64,000 bases of DNA from Fervidobacterium pennivorans DSM 9078 (lineage in GTDB: Bacteria; Thermotogota; Thermotogae; Thermotogales; Fervidobacteriaceae): NCBI RefSeq assembly GCF_000235405.2, contig NC_017095.1, positions 1 through 64,000 on the forward strand. The letters run 5' to 3'. Position 1 is the first letter of the stretch. Every line of letters begins with the position of its first letter. The notes beneath the pieces were generated by a model. The model had not been told where the DNA came from and did not search any database. It saw nothing but the letters and a program-made list of their open reading frames with translations. Of the stretch, positions 1 through 9,569 are shown in pieces. The position numbers and the translations under genes are program-made.

Positions 1-192
1 ATCGATGAGGATTAATTATGATTAAAGAATGAGCACCGTTTTGGACAGAATAGTAGCAATTTTCAAAGTGTGCAGTGAGTGATTACTTAATGTTTCTTAA
101 TCGATTCTTTACAGTAAACAATTTCGAAACAAAACGTCATATACCATTCCTTGTGAGTAAAATATCATTCATGAGTTAACATAAAGTTTGTC

Positions 193-222
193 TTGATTTT
201 TAACATAGACTTATGAGATAAT
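193..222 (+). promoter_or_regulatory. Candidate dnaA promoter
   Basis: TTGATT at 193-198 and GATAAT at 217-222, spaced by 18 bp, lie about 105 bp upstream of the dnaA start. The rest of 1-327 shows no gene that I can support and no convincing cluster of DnaA boxes. Confidence 0.45.
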
Positions 223-327
223 ACTCAATGCACAGTAATCTTACCCCACCCCCGCCTTGTTGCGTTATAGATACTAGATTCATTTTAGCTTAATTTTCCT
301 TACAATTGCACGTCTCGAGGTGTACTT

Positions 328-1677
328 ATGGACAATGTAGAAATTAAGGAAAAGATTTTGTCCGCACTTAAGGAGAAGGTCAGCCGGCAGCAATGGGAAC
401 ACTGGTTTATAGACTTCTATGTTAAACGTGTAGAAGGTACCCACGTTGTTTTTGAAGTGGGTAACCTTTTTCTTAAAGGTTACATCGAAAAGAAGTTTGA
501 TAAGGTTATCAGAAAAGCTATTAGTGAGGTTGTTGGACAAGGGGCAACTTACGAAATTGTTTACGCTCAAGTTGTCAGTCCTGACAACTTTGAAGATGAA
601 ATTCCTGACAATGTTGCATTAGTCAGGAAAAAGCCTGTTCTGATAACTCCTCTAAATCCCAAGTACAGGTTCGACAATTTTGTTGTTGACGAGTTCAACC
701 AGTTTGTTTACAACTTACTCCTCGAAGCAGCAAAAAAACCAGGCACTTACAATCCGATATTTATCTACAGTGAAGCTGGAATGGGAAAGACTCATCTTGT
801 TCAAGCTTATGGTAATTATCTACTATCTCAAAACCCCGACCTGAGGTTTGCGTACTTAACTAGTGAAAGTTTTATGAACGAGCTCATCACAAAGCTTAAG
901 TCTGGTAATATGGAGGAATTCCGAGAAAGGTATAGAAAGAAAATCGATGTCCTTGTAATTGACGATATCCAGTTTTTAGCGGGCAAAAAGGGTGTTCAGA
1001 TAGAACTTTTCCATACTTTCAATGCCCTTTACGAAGCAGGAAAACAAATTATCGTATGCTCTGACAGGTCACCAAAAGAACTTAAAGACTTCCAAGACAG
1101 GGTCATTTCAAGGTTCCAGATGGGTGTCGTTGCACAAATTAAAACACCATCCCAAGAAGCGATGTACAAAATAGCAAGAAAAGTTGTTGATGACGAAAAG
1201 GCGGATATCGATGATGACGTACTGCGATACGTTGCTACACACATTAAGGGAAGTATAAGAATCCTAAAAGGTGCCGTGATAAAGTTAATTGCTTACAAGA
1301 GCATGTATGGAGAGTTAGACATTTCTGTCGTAAAATCCATACTGCGGGACATACTTACTGAAGATGTTAACACAAGCTCAAATGGAGATATTATAGAAAT
1401 TGTCGCTAAGATGTTTAAAACAACGAAAGACGATATTCTTTCGGGTTCCAGAGACCGAAATACTTCTTTAGCACGACAGGTGTGCATGTACTTTATGGTG
1501 AAAAAATACGGTTTATCAACAAGGAAAGTTGGCGAGATATTTAACAAGACACATCCGTCGGTGATAAATTCTGTAAAAGTTGTTGAAGAAAAAATGAGAA
1601 ATGAAAAGGATTTTGAATTACTATTGAAAACTGTGGAGAACGAACTTCAAAAAAGTGTTGGAAAAGCTTATTCATAA
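328..1677 (+). CDS. dnaA: Chromosomal replication initiator DnaA
   Basis: DnaA binds origin boxes, forms an ATP-dependent filament and opens the origin. The 449-residue length is normal for the family. Domain I is at about 1-80. The AAA+ domain follows, with a Walker A of the form SEAGMGKTH near residue 150, where GGxGxGKTH is usual, and a Walker B VLVIDDIQFL near residue 210. The C-terminal DNA-binding domain IV begins at about 350 and contains RQVCMYFMVKKYGLS. The box-recognition motif reads THPSV where most bacteria have DHTTV. The ATG follows a GAGGTG ribosome site at about 317-322. The next gene is ferredoxin, the same order I recall for Thermotoga maritima. Confidence 0.97.
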   Translation: MDNVEIKEKILSALKEKVSRQQWEHWFIDFYVKRVEGTHVVFEVGNLFLKGYIEKKFDKVIRKAISEVVGQGATYEIVYAQVVSPDNFEDEIPDNVALVRKKPVLITPLNPKYRFDNFVVDEFNQFVYNLLLEAAKKPGTYNPIFIYSEAGMGKTHLVQAYGNYLLSQNPDLRFAYLTSESFMNELITKLKSGNMEEFRERYRKKIDVLVIDDIQFLAGKKGVQIELFHTFNALYEAGKQIIVCSDRSPKELKDFQDRVISRFQMGVVAQIKTPSQEAMYKIARKVVDDEKADIDDDVLRYVATHIKGSIRILKGAVIKLIAYKSMYGELDISVVKSILRDILTEDVNTSSNGDIIEIVAKMFKTTKDDILSGSRDRNTSLARQVCMYFMVKKYGLSTRKVGEIFNKTHPSVINSVKVVEEKMRNEKDFELLLKTVENELQKSVGKAYS

Positions 1678-1718
1678 TAAGGTACGAGCATATGTAGAGA
1701 GTGATAGATTAGAGTCTG

Positions 1719-1747
1719 TTGAAAAACTAAAAAGGATGTGATATAAT
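1719..1747 (+). promoter_or_regulatory. Promoter of the ferredoxin gene
   Basis: TTGAAA at 1719-1724, a 17-bp spacer, and TATAAT at 1742-1747. This is a near-consensus sigma-70 promoter starting a short leader before the ferredoxin ATG at 1780, so ferredoxin can be transcribed separately from dnaA. Confidence 0.75.
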
Positions 1748-1776
1748 CATCAATGACGTCGAAGAGGAGGTGCTAA

Positions 1777-1962
<186 letters not shown>

Positions 1963-1995
1963 CTCGGGGTTAAATCGCATTTGGAGTTCTTTGCA

Positions 1996-2020
1996 GGGGG
2001 CAAAAGCCCCCTTTTATTTC
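1996..2020 (+). terminator. Rho-independent terminator after ferredoxin
   Basis: Six-base stem GGGGGC at 1996-2001 pairs with GCCCCC at 2006-2011 around an AAAA loop, followed by a T-rich run. Confidence 0.85.
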
Positions 2021-2125
2021 TAATACGTTAATTTGCCTTAATCGTGGTTAAAAGCTGGTCAGAGTTGGAAAAAAGAAAAGTATAAGAGGAGAAATACAAA
2101 AGTTTTTCTTGTTTTTTGTACATTA

Positions 2126-2156
2126 TTGCATTTGCTAAGACTCAGTGTGATATAAT
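2126..2156 (+). promoter_or_regulatory. Candidate promoter of the 2234-5208 gene pair
   Basis: TATAAT at 2151-2156 has TTGCAT at 2126-2131 with a rather long 19-bp spacer. It is the only good -10 element between the ferredoxin terminator and the GTG start at 2234. Confidence 0.5.
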
Positions 2157-2233
2157 ATAATCAACAAGCGGTATTCAAATTTCGAAATTAATGATAAATA
2201 TGAAAAAGCTTGTGAAAAGGAAGGTGTAAGGAA

Positions 2234-4111
2234 GTGTACATAGCAAAGCATTCGGAGCGATTACAGAAGTTTTTCTATTCATTCATAACTATCACTTTTT
2301 TGATTTTGGTTCTCTCCTCAGTAGTTTTCGGTTTGGATGTGACAAAAGCTCAGCAGATTTACAAAAGTTATTTTTCGCCTTCTTCTGATTTTCACCAATT
2401 TGTTATTTCACACATCAAGGGTGACCTTCCCTTGTACAGATTTTTGAAGATTTACATGGTAGGTTCAACGGAGAAAACAGAAACCACAAAAAAGACAGGA
2501 GATTATTTGGAAGCCCTCAAACCGATGGAAGGTGCTAATTCTGATGAAGAAAGGTTAGCTCGTACCATGTATCTTTCTTACTGGGAAGCTAAACTGAACA
2601 ACCGTTCGTTCGATGAAGAACTTGTAAAGGGCTCTCCTATTTTTAATTCTTTCTTCAACGATTATCAGATGCGTCTTGTAGATGCCTTTGGCAATTACGC
2701 CCAAGACCTTGCTGCCTACCTTTTCGGTGCCGATGTTAACTTGGCTTATATTCCAGAAGAATTGAAAAAGTTAAGAACCAACGTTATCGGAGATTATGAA
2801 TACACTCCCGTTTACAACGGTGAAGAACTGCAAGCAATAACTTTAATAATGAGAGAACCAGAAGTATTAAAAACCTTGGAAGAGATAATTTTGGAAGCAG
2901 CAAATTCAGCAAAAGATTTGGATCCGGAGATGCTAATTTTAAGAACGCGTGGGACCATATTCAGAAGTACATATACACATATTGCAGGCATAAAAGATGA
3001 GATAGCTAGAGAGTTTGTCATGATAACTCCAAAAGAATTAAACTTAGCGTGGATTAGATGGTTAGTGTATGTGGTTGTATTCTTTATCTGGTTCTACTTA
3101 TTTAAAAACATTCATATTCCACTTTTGTTGATAATAGCCTCGGAAACAGTTTATATAGGTGCGTTCATGAATATTCAATCAACATCAGATGGAATGATTT
3201 ATGGAATACTTATGACTATAGCACTGCTTTTCTCGATGTTCTACTTTTTATTTAAGAAGCAATTCACTCTTTTCTTGGTAAGCCTTGCTACAGTGGTTAT
3301 AGTATTTCTACCATCGTTTGCAACAAAAGACCTATTGATGCCGGAAACCTTTAGCGCATCTCCATTTTACAACTCGTTGGTGTCTGAAGTTCTTCAAGAA
3401 CCTTTGAGTGTTGTACAAAGAAGATTGAAAGACTACAACACTACGGTAAACGAATCCATTGAAAAGTTCAACATTCTTCTGAACGACGCAGGTGTTGATA
3501 CATTCAGTCTTTCAGAAGAATATTTCGCTCCGGAAGGTTTTGAAAAAAGGATAGAGTATGCAAGGAGTTTGTTAAGCAAAATAACGGACAAAGTGTTGAT
3601 AAAAGAAGCGAACGATTTTATCTACTTTGAAACGAAAAGAACTCAAAAAGTAGAAAAGCTTTTATCAGAATTTGAAAAAGATTTCATAAGATTTGTATCT
3701 ATTGGTTCTAACGACTTTAGAAAAAAACTCGTTGAATTCGTTGAATCCAATTTCGATGGAGCACACAAAGACAGATTACTGAAAGCTATGTCATCAACTC
3801 AAAGAAAACCTTATATCTTATTGCCTACTTATAAGATGTTCTATTCACTTTCGTCAGTCATACTGATATCTCTTGCTTTGTTCTTAATCGTGCTCAAAAG
3901 AGATGAAGCATTCATACCCCTTGTGGGTTCATTTGCCGTCTCGGTTCTCACGTTGTTCAAGACGCAAACTGTATTCATCCAAGTCGGCGTTCCTTCTGTT
4001 AACGTGTACGTCAGTTGGATAATTCCGTACACTTTGATACTGTCGGTTATTCTGGGTTACTACTGGTTTAAGGAAAACCATATCATCCTTAAAAGGAGGA
4101 AGAGAGTATGA
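2234..4111 (+). CDS. Polytopic membrane protein of unknown function, coupled to the BMP binding protein
   Basis: I do not recognise a named family for this 625-residue protein. A hydrophobic segment at about 13-33 acts as signal or anchor and is followed by a hydrophilic region of about 235 residues, presumably outside the membrane. Four membrane segments follow at about 270-365, then a charged, helix-rich stretch to about 530, then two or three more membrane segments ending in a basic tail. The start is a GTG after AAGGAAGG. The stop overlaps the next start as ATGA, so translation is probably coupled to the ABC binding protein. That suggests an accessory role in the same uptake system, but no motif proves it. 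Confidence 0.8.
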   Translation: MYIAKHSERLQKFFYSFITITFLILVLSSVVFGLDVTKAQQIYKSYFSPSSDFHQFVISHIKGDLPLYRFLKIYMVGSTEKTETTKKTGDYLEALKPMEGANSDEERLARTMYLSYWEAKLNNRSFDEELVKGSPIFNSFFNDYQMRLVDAFGNYAQDLAAYLFGADVNLAYIPEELKKLRTNVIGDYEYTPVYNGEELQAITLIMREPEVLKTLEEIILEAANSAKDLDPEMLILRTRGTIFRSTYTHIAGIKDEIAREFVMITPKELNLAWIRWLVYVVVFFIWFYLFKNIHIPLLLIIASETVYIGAFMNIQSTSDGMIYGILMTIALLFSMFYFLFKKQFTLFLVSLATVVIVFLPSFATKDLLMPETFSASPFYNSLVSEVLQEPLSVVQRRLKDYNTTVNESIEKFNILLNDAGVDTFSLSEEYFAPEGFEKRIEYARSLLSKITDKVLIKEANDFIYFETKRTQKVEKLLSEFEKDFIRFVSIGSNDFRKKLVEFVESNFDGAHKDRLLKAMSSTQRKPYILLPTYKMFYSLSSVILISLALFLIVLKRDEAFIPLVGSFAVSVLTLFKTQTVFIQVGVPSVNVYVSWIIPYTLILSVILGYYWFKENHIILKRRKRV

Positions 4112-5208
4112 AAAAGTTCCTTGTATTTACGCTTCTTGCGGTTCTTTTAACCCTTGGATTTTCATTCAAAGCTATCATGGTGACTGACACGGGTGGACTT
4201 GGCGACAAGTCGTTCAACGATGGAACGTGGGCAGGTATCCAAAGAGCTGCACAAGAACTCAAAGTGGAAGCAAAAGTTATCATGTCACAAGAACAGTCAG
4301 ACTACATTCCTAACCTTACAAAAGCAGCTGAGGAAGTTATGAAGGAAAAAGACGGCGGAATTGTTTTTGCAGTCGGTTTCATGATGACAGACGCTCTTAT
4401 GAAAGTTGCTCAACAGTACCCGACAGTTTACTTTGCTGGTATAGATATTGCTTTTGATAAGGAACTTCCAAACGTTATTAACTTCTTGTTCAAAGAACAA
4501 GAATCTGCATTCTTGGTTGGTTATATTGCAGCCGCTATGACAAGAACAGGTAAAGTCGGATTTATTGGTGGCATTCCAATACCTCCGGTTGAAAGGTTCA
4601 GGTACGGTTATGAAGCAGGTATAAAGGCTTACCAGGATCTCAAAGGGAAGAAGATTACAGTTTTGAGAGGATACACAAATGAATTCAGTGACCCAAAGAA
4701 GGGTAAAGACCTTGCAAATTCACAGTTCTCACAAGGTGCGGATATTATCTTTGCAGCAGCTGGTGCTTGTGGTAACGGAGTTATTGAAGCGGCAAAGGAA
4801 AGATCAGAGAAACTTGCAGGTAAAGGATACGAAAACATTAAGAAATACGCACTTTCTGGAAAACCACTCTACTACGCAATAGGTGTCGACGTTGACCAAG
4901 ACTACATGGCACCTGGAGTAGTTCTTACAAGTGCGATGAAAGGTATCGATGTGGCAGGGTACTACGGAGTCAAGTGGGCATACACTGGTCAATTCAAGGG
5001 CGGAACTAAAATTCTTGGCCTTAAAGAAAATGGTGTAAGAATTTCAGAACTGAAATACACAAAAGAAATCATCGACAAACTTGCTCCAGGCGTTCTTAAA
5101 GAACTTGATTATCTCAAACAACTTGTCATCGAGGGTAAAATTGTTATTCCAGATTCGGAAGATGCACTCAAGGCATTTACAGTTAAGGGTGTAAAACTTC
5201 CAAAGTAA
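4108..5208 (+). CDS. BMP-family ABC transporter substrate-binding protein (nucleoside type)
   Basis: This is the extracytoplasmic binding protein of the importer encoded downstream, of the PnrA/BmpA/NupN family that binds purine nucleosides. The 366 residues begin with a cleavable-type signal (MKK, hydrophobic core to about residue 19). There is no lipobox cysteine, unlike many BMP lipoproteins, so anchoring is unclear. The family motif TDTGGLGDKSFND lies just after the signal. AAAAGGAGGA stands 6 bp before the ATG. A terminator and a nested hairpin separate this gene from the ATPase gene, which would allow more binding protein than membrane components. Nucleoside specificity is inferred from the family. 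Confidence 0.9.
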   Translation: MKKFLVFTLLAVLLTLGFSFKAIMVTDTGGLGDKSFNDGTWAGIQRAAQELKVEAKVIMSQEQSDYIPNLTKAAEEVMKEKDGGIVFAVGFMMTDALMKVAQQYPTVYFAGIDIAFDKELPNVINFLFKEQESAFLVGYIAAAMTRTGKVGFIGGIPIPPVERFRYGYEAGIKAYQDLKGKKITVLRGYTNEFSDPKKGKDLANSQFSQGADIIFAAAGACGNGVIEAAKERSEKLAGKGYENIKKYALSGKPLYYAIGVDVDQDYMAPGVVLTSAMKGIDVAGYYGVKWAYTGQFKGGTKILGLKENGVRISELKYTKEIIDKLAPGVLKELDYLKQLVIEGKIVIPDSEDALKAFTVKGVKLPK

Positions 5209-5256
5209 TCCACATAGAGAAATACAATAATCTTTTCTCTTCTCGTTTTTTCAAGT

Positions 5257-5279
5257 CGGGGGCAACATGCCCCCGTTTT
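5257..5279 (+). terminator. Terminator-like hairpin after the BMP gene
   Basis: CGGGGGC at 5257-5263 pairs with GCCCCCG at 5269-5275 around an AACAT loop, followed by only four T. The short T run suggests partial termination, with read-through into the transporter genes. Confidence 0.7.
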
Positions 5280-5322
5280 GATAGACTATACGGATAGTGA
5301 GATCCGTTGGTCTATCAAAACG
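5274..5322 (+). repeat. Nested inverted repeat between BMP and ATPase genes
   Basis: A perfect 13-bp inverted repeat, CGTTTTGATAGAC at 5274-5286 and its complement at 5310-5322, encloses a second 5-bp stem CGGAT/ATCCG (5291-5295, 5302-5306). Its left arm shares two bases with the preceding terminator stem. As RNA it would be a stable hairpin that may block 3' exonuclease decay or compete with the terminator. Confidence 0.8.
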
Positions 5323-5377
5323 AGAAAGTGTTCAATTGTTTAAATATTAATCATTACTAACCGGAGGTGGACTCATA

Positions 5378-6967
5378 GTGGATGATTTAAGAAAAGATTC
5401 AAGACATTCTGAACTTGAAGGTCACGATAACCGTTCTGAGTACGCTGTTGAGATGATAGAGATTACCAAGAGGTTTCCTGGCGTTCTTGCAAATGACAGA
5501 GTAACGTTAAGGATTAAAAAAGGTGAAATCCACGCGATAGTTGGAGAAAACGGTGCTGGGAAAAGTACGTTGATGAACCAACTCTACGGTCTCTATCATC
5601 CAGATAGTGGCGAAATACGTATCTTCGGGCAAAAAAAGGTTTTTACAGGTCCGAGGGATGCGATAAAAGCCGGTATTGGAATGGTCCATCAGCATTTCAT
5701 GCTTGTGAATACATTGACCGTAGCTGAGAACGTAGTACTCGGTAACGAACCTGTGAAAGGTGTTAATTTTGACCTAAGAAGGGCAAGGCAAGAGGTTAAG
5801 GAATTATCCGAAAAATATGGTTTATACGTTGATGTCGATGCGAAAATCGAGGATATACCGGTCGGAATGCAACAACGTGTTGAGATAATAAAAACACTTT
5901 ACAGGGGTGCTAACATAATTATATTGGATGAGCCGACTGCGGTTTTGACTCCTCAAGAGGTTGAAGAACTGTTCGAAATTATGAGAAATCTCCAAAAAAG
6001 TGGGAAGACAATACTATTTATTTCTCACAAACTCAACGAAGTCATGGAGATTAGTGATAGGATAACAGTTATGCGTGGTGGAAGGGTAATTGCTGAGCTT
6101 ATCACGAAAGAAACGAACGAACGCGAAATAGCACGTGCAATGGTCGGTAGGGATGTTGTTTTGAAACTTGACAAAGCGCCGCATACACCAAAGGAAGTGG
6201 TATTTGAAGTCAAAGACCTTTGGGTGAAAGATAATAGGCATCTTGATGCCGTAAAAGGAGTTTCTTTCCAGGTGAGAAAGGGAGAGATAGTGGGTATTGC
6301 TGGTGTTGCAGGAAACGGGCAAACGGAATTAGTTGAGGCAATCACCGGTTTGAGAAAAGCAGAAAAAGGGCAGGTACTATTTGAAGGAATAGATGTGACA
6401 AATAAACATCCTAGGGTATTGCGAGAGATGGGGATGACGCATATAGCGGAGGACAGATTGAAGCATGCTTTAATAAAACAATTTCCTGCCTATTACAATG
6501 TAATCCTCGGTAGACATTACAAACGTCCGTTTGCGAATGGTGCATTCCTGAATCACCAAGAGATAAAGAGATACACAGCGGAATTGATGGAAGAGTTCGA
6601 CGTAAGACCGAGGATAATAGAACACTTAGGCGGTAATTTCTCTGGTGGTAACCAACAGAAGCTAGTTGTTGGAAGGGAAATAAAAGCTGGTCCAAAATTT
6701 ATGGTTGTCGCCCAACCAACAAGGGGTTTGGACGTTGGTGCAATTGAATTTATCCATAGGCAAATTCTGAGGATGAGAGAGCAAGACGTGGGTATACTTT
6801 TGATATCGATGGAATTAGAAGAGATATTCTCACTGAGCGATAGGATATTGGTTATGTACGAAGGGCAGATAATGGGAGAAGTGAGACCAGAAGAAACGAC
6901 AGTTGAGGAAGTTGGGTTGATGATGGCAGGTAAAAGACTAGAAGAAATTCGAGGTGGTAAGAGATGA
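5378..6967 (+). CDS. Nucleoside-type ABC importer, duplicated ATPase subunit
   Basis: This 529-residue protein contains two fused nucleotide-binding domains, as in RbsA and NupO, and powers uptake with the two permeases that follow. Domain 1 has Walker A GENGAGKST and Walker B IIILDEPTAVL, with a degenerate signature (PVGMQQRVEI). Domain 2 has a degenerate Walker A (GVAGNGQTE) but a good signature (FSGGNQQKL). This asymmetry is usual for the family. The start is GTG after GGAGGTGG. An N-terminal extension of about 25 charged residues precedes the first domain. The stop overlaps the next gene as ATGA. Confidence 0.93.
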   Translation: MDDLRKDSRHSELEGHDNRSEYAVEMIEITKRFPGVLANDRVTLRIKKGEIHAIVGENGAGKSTLMNQLYGLYHPDSGEIRIFGQKKVFTGPRDAIKAGIGMVHQHFMLVNTLTVAENVVLGNEPVKGVNFDLRRARQEVKELSEKYGLYVDVDAKIEDIPVGMQQRVEIIKTLYRGANIIILDEPTAVLTPQEVEELFEIMRNLQKSGKTILFISHKLNEVMEISDRITVMRGGRVIAELITKETNEREIARAMVGRDVVLKLDKAPHTPKEVVFEVKDLWVKDNRHLDAVKGVSFQVRKGEIVGIAGVAGNGQTELVEAITGLRKAEKGQVLFEGIDVTNKHPRVLREMGMTHIAEDRLKHALIKQFPAYYNVILGRHYKRPFANGAFLNHQEIKRYTAELMEEFDVRPRIIEHLGGNFSGGNQQKLVVGREIKAGPKFMVVAQPTRGLDVGAIEFIHRQILRMREQDVGILLISMELEEIFSLSDRILVMYEGQIMGEVRPEETTVEEVGLMMAGKRLEEIRGGKR

Positions 6968-8013
6968 AGAAGCCGGAAATGAAGAAGTTGTTAGAAAGTA
7001 TTGCGGTTCCTGTTCTTGCTGTATTGATTGCCTTGTTGATTTCTGGATTTATCATTCTTGCTATTGGTAAGAACCCGATAAAGGCTTACGGTGTTCTATT
7101 ACACGGTGCTTTTGGTAGTAAGCAAGCGATAATTGATACTCTTATAAAGACAACCCCTCTGATTTTAACAGGTCTGGCTGTTGGGTTTGGATTTAGAGCA
7201 GGTGTGTTCAATATAGGTGCCGAAGGTCAAATGGCAATGGGCGCTTTGATGGCTGCCACATTTGCTAGTAATTTTGGAGGATTACCACCTGCTGTAGCAA
7301 TTCCACTTACAATGTTAATTGGTATGGGTGCAGGTGCTGGATGGGCTGCTATAGCTGGATTTTTGAAAGCAAAGACCGGAGCCCACGAGGTTGTTACAAC
7401 AATAATGTTGAACTGGATAACAACTTACGTAGCTTCATTCATGGTAACAGGACCTCTCGCAACGGGCTCAGGAACACCGAAGAGTCCTGAAATTGCACAG
7501 TCAGCACAACTCCCCATTTTAATGAGAGTTGGTGCAATGGAATTGAGCGCTGGAATACTTATCTCTATAGCGGCTGCCGTATTTATGTATGTTTTTCTCA
7601 ACAAGACAACAACGGGATATGAAATAAAGGCGGTGGGTTTCAATCCGTATGCTGCGGAATACGGTGGAATAAGTGTGGCGAAAAACGTGGTGCTTGCAAT
7701 GGCAATCAGCGGTGCACTTGCGGGGCTTGCAGGTGTTACCGAGCTTATGGGTGTTCATCATAGGTTCTTGGGAGAGCTGTCTGGCGGTAAAGGTTTCGAT
7801 GGTATTAGTATTGCACTCATAGGACAAAATAATCCGATAGGTATCATCTTCGCAGCACTCTTGATAGGTGCACTGAGAACTGGCAGTAATGAGATGCAGT
7901 TCATGGGTGTTTCAAAATATATTGTCATCATCGTTCAAGGTATTGTTATCTTCTTAGTAGCGGCGGACAGAATCGTTAAGGCAATATACGCGAGAAAGAA
8001 GGTGAAAGCATGA
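6964..8013 (+). CDS. Nucleoside-type ABC importer permease 1 (NupP-like)
   Basis: A 349-residue inner-membrane permease of the BPD_transp_2 superfamily. It has about 8-10 hydrophobic segments and family motifs such as FRAGVFNIGAEGQM near residue 80 and GEL/GGKGFDGISIALIG near residue 280. It begins inside the ATPase stop codon (ATGA) and ends with the same overlap into the second permease, so the three subunits are translationally coupled. Confidence 0.92.
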   Translation: MKKPEMKKLLESIAVPVLAVLIALLISGFIILAIGKNPIKAYGVLLHGAFGSKQAIIDTLIKTTPLILTGLAVGFGFRAGVFNIGAEGQMAMGALMAATFASNFGGLPPAVAIPLTMLIGMGAGAGWAAIAGFLKAKTGAHEVVTTIMLNWITTYVASFMVTGPLATGSGTPKSPEIAQSAQLPILMRVGAMELSAGILISIAAAVFMYVFLNKTTTGYEIKAVGFNPYAAEYGGISVAKNVVLAMAISGALAGLAGVTELMGVHHRFLGELSGGKGFDGISIALIGQNNPIGIIFAALLIGALRTGSNEMQFMGVSKYIVIIVQGIVIFLVAADRIVKAIYARKKVKA

Positions 8014-8969
8014 GAGTTTTAACAGCTATACTTTCGATATTTGTGAACCCACAATTTTACAAAATAGCTCTCACGGCGGCAACACCTTTGATTTTTGCAT
8101 CCCTTGGTGGGGTGTTCAGTGAAATTACAGGCGTAGTCAACATCGCACTCGAAGGCATTATACTTATGGGTGCGTTTACGTCTGTTGTATTCACTTATTT
8201 GACAGGAAACGTGTGGTTTGGAGTCTTGATGGCGATTGTTAGCGGTATATTGCTTGCATTATTGCATGCATGGGGCAGTATAAAATGGGCAGGAAACCAG
8301 GTAGTTTTGGGAACGGCTATAATATTACTTTCTCAAGGCTTAACGGGTTTTCTAATGGAACCCATCTTTGGTCAGCCAGGTCAGACAGATTTTGTTGGAA
8401 AGGTGGACGAAATTACCATTCCCGGACTTGTAGATATTCCATTTTTAGGACAAGTGATTGGTGAAATCAGCCCGTTTGTCTATATAGCATTTGGTTGTGT
8501 TGCTTTCGGTTGGTGGCTGATTTACAAAACTAAACTTGGTTTGAGGATGCGTTCGGTTGGTGAAAATCCCGAAGCTGCGGATACACTTGGAGTTAATGTT
8601 TATGCGATAAGATACTTTGGAGTTATAATGAGCGGAGTCTTTGCTTCACTTGCGGGTGCTTACCTAAGCGTTGGCGAAATTGGTCAATTCAAGGAGCTTA
8701 TGTCTGGCGGAAGAGGTTTTATAGGTTTGGCTGCTATGATTATCGGAAAATGGAATCCTGTTGGAGCGATGCTTGCCAGCTTATTCTTTGGCTTGTTTGG
8801 TGCGTTCTCAAACCAGCTCCAAAGTTTGCAAGAGATAACTGTCGCAGCTAATGTTAAGTCACTTTTCGATACTATTCCGTTTGTTTTGACAATAATTGTT
8901 GTTGCTGGATTTGTTGGTAAATCAAGACCACCTGCTGCAGATGGTGTGCCATACGAAAAAAGCGAGTAA
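8010..8969 (+). CDS. Nucleoside-type ABC importer permease 2 (NupQ-like)
   Basis: The second permease of the heterodimeric channel, 319 residues and about 8-9 hydrophobic segments. It shows the paralogous motif SEITGVVNIALEGIILMG near residue 40 and SGGRGFIGLAAMIIGKWNP near residue 235. The start overlaps the upstream stop as ATGA. A 27-bp gap separates it from the YjbQ gene. Confidence 0.92.
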   Translation: MRVLTAILSIFVNPQFYKIALTAATPLIFASLGGVFSEITGVVNIALEGIILMGAFTSVVFTYLTGNVWFGVLMAIVSGILLALLHAWGSIKWAGNQVVLGTAIILLSQGLTGFLMEPIFGQPGQTDFVGKVDEITIPGLVDIPFLGQVIGEISPFVYIAFGCVAFGWWLIYKTKLGLRMRSVGENPEAADTLGVNVYAIRYFGVIMSGVFASLAGAYLSVGEIGQFKELMSGGRGFIGLAAMIIGKWNPVGAMLASLFFGLFGAFSNQLQSLQEITVAANVKSLFDTIPFVLTIIVVAGFVGKSRPPAADGVPYEKSE

Positions 8970-8996
8970 ATTTTCAAACAATTTGGTGGTGAGAAA

Positions 8997-9395
8997 GTGC
9001 TTCGCAAGTTTTCTGTGAGAACTTCAAAAAGGGTTGAATTTGTTGATATAACTGCCAAAGTTAAAACATTAGTAATGGAAAGCGGTGTAAAGGAAGGTGT
9101 TGTAGTTGTTTATGTACCTCATACAACTTGTGGGATAACTATAAACGAGCATGCGGATCCATCTGTTGTCGAAGATATCATCAACCAGCTATCCAACTTA
9201 GTTCCCACAAACGGAGGATACCATCATTTGGAAGGAAATTCGGATGCCCATATTAAGGCTTCAATCGTGGGTAGTAGTGTGACGGTAATTGTGAACAATG
9301 GAAACCTTTTGTTAGGGACATGGCAAGGTATTTTCCTGTGTGAATTTGATGGTCCGAGAACACGTGAGGTTGTTGTCAAAGTTGTTGAAGGATGA
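8997..9395 (+). CDS. YjbQ/UPF0047 family protein, copy 1
   Basis: A 132-residue protein of the YjbQ family, whose members fold as small trimers. Some have thiamine-phosphate synthase activity in vitro, but the true role is unsettled. Visible family motifs are [16 protein letters not shown] near residue 42, [11 protein letters not shown] near residue 79 and [16 protein letters not shown] near residue 106. The start is GTG after GGTGGTGAG. It may be the last gene of the transporter operon. A second member lies at 19333, only about 35-40 percent similar by eye. Confidence 0.85.
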   Translation: MLRKFSVRTSKRVEFVDITAKVKTLVMESGVKEGVVVVYVPHTTCGITINEHADPSVVEDIINQLSNLVPTNGGYHHLEGNSDAHIKASIVGSSVTVIVNNGNLLLGTWQGIFLCEFDGPRTREVVVKVVEG

Positions 9396-9435
9396 GAAGT
9401 ATGTTTGACAACTTTTTTGTGGAATGAATAAAGTG

Positions 9436-9464
9436 TTGACAAAACCGCAAGAAGTTGTGATAAA
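9436..9464 (+). promoter_or_regulatory. Candidate promoter P1 upstream of HU
   Basis: TTGACA at 9436-9441, 17-bp spacer, GATAAA at 9459-9464 (or TAAAAT at 9461-9466 with 19 bp). It is 235 bp before the HU start, so it gives either a long HU leader or a separate short RNA. Confidence 0.55.
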
Positions 9465-9569
9465 ATAAAAGCGAGCAAAACATAGTTGTATCAGCCTCAT
9501 TTTAAGGGGTCTTTAAGATTCTGATAAAAGCCGATTTTATGCAAAAGATAAAATTCAGTGTCAAAATAC

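Noticed and set aside
1-327. Replication origin upstream of dnaA
   Set aside because: The region is AT-rich with a C-rich patch near 243-256, but I see no cluster of standard or Thermotoga-type DnaA boxes. GC skew over the genome would be needed.
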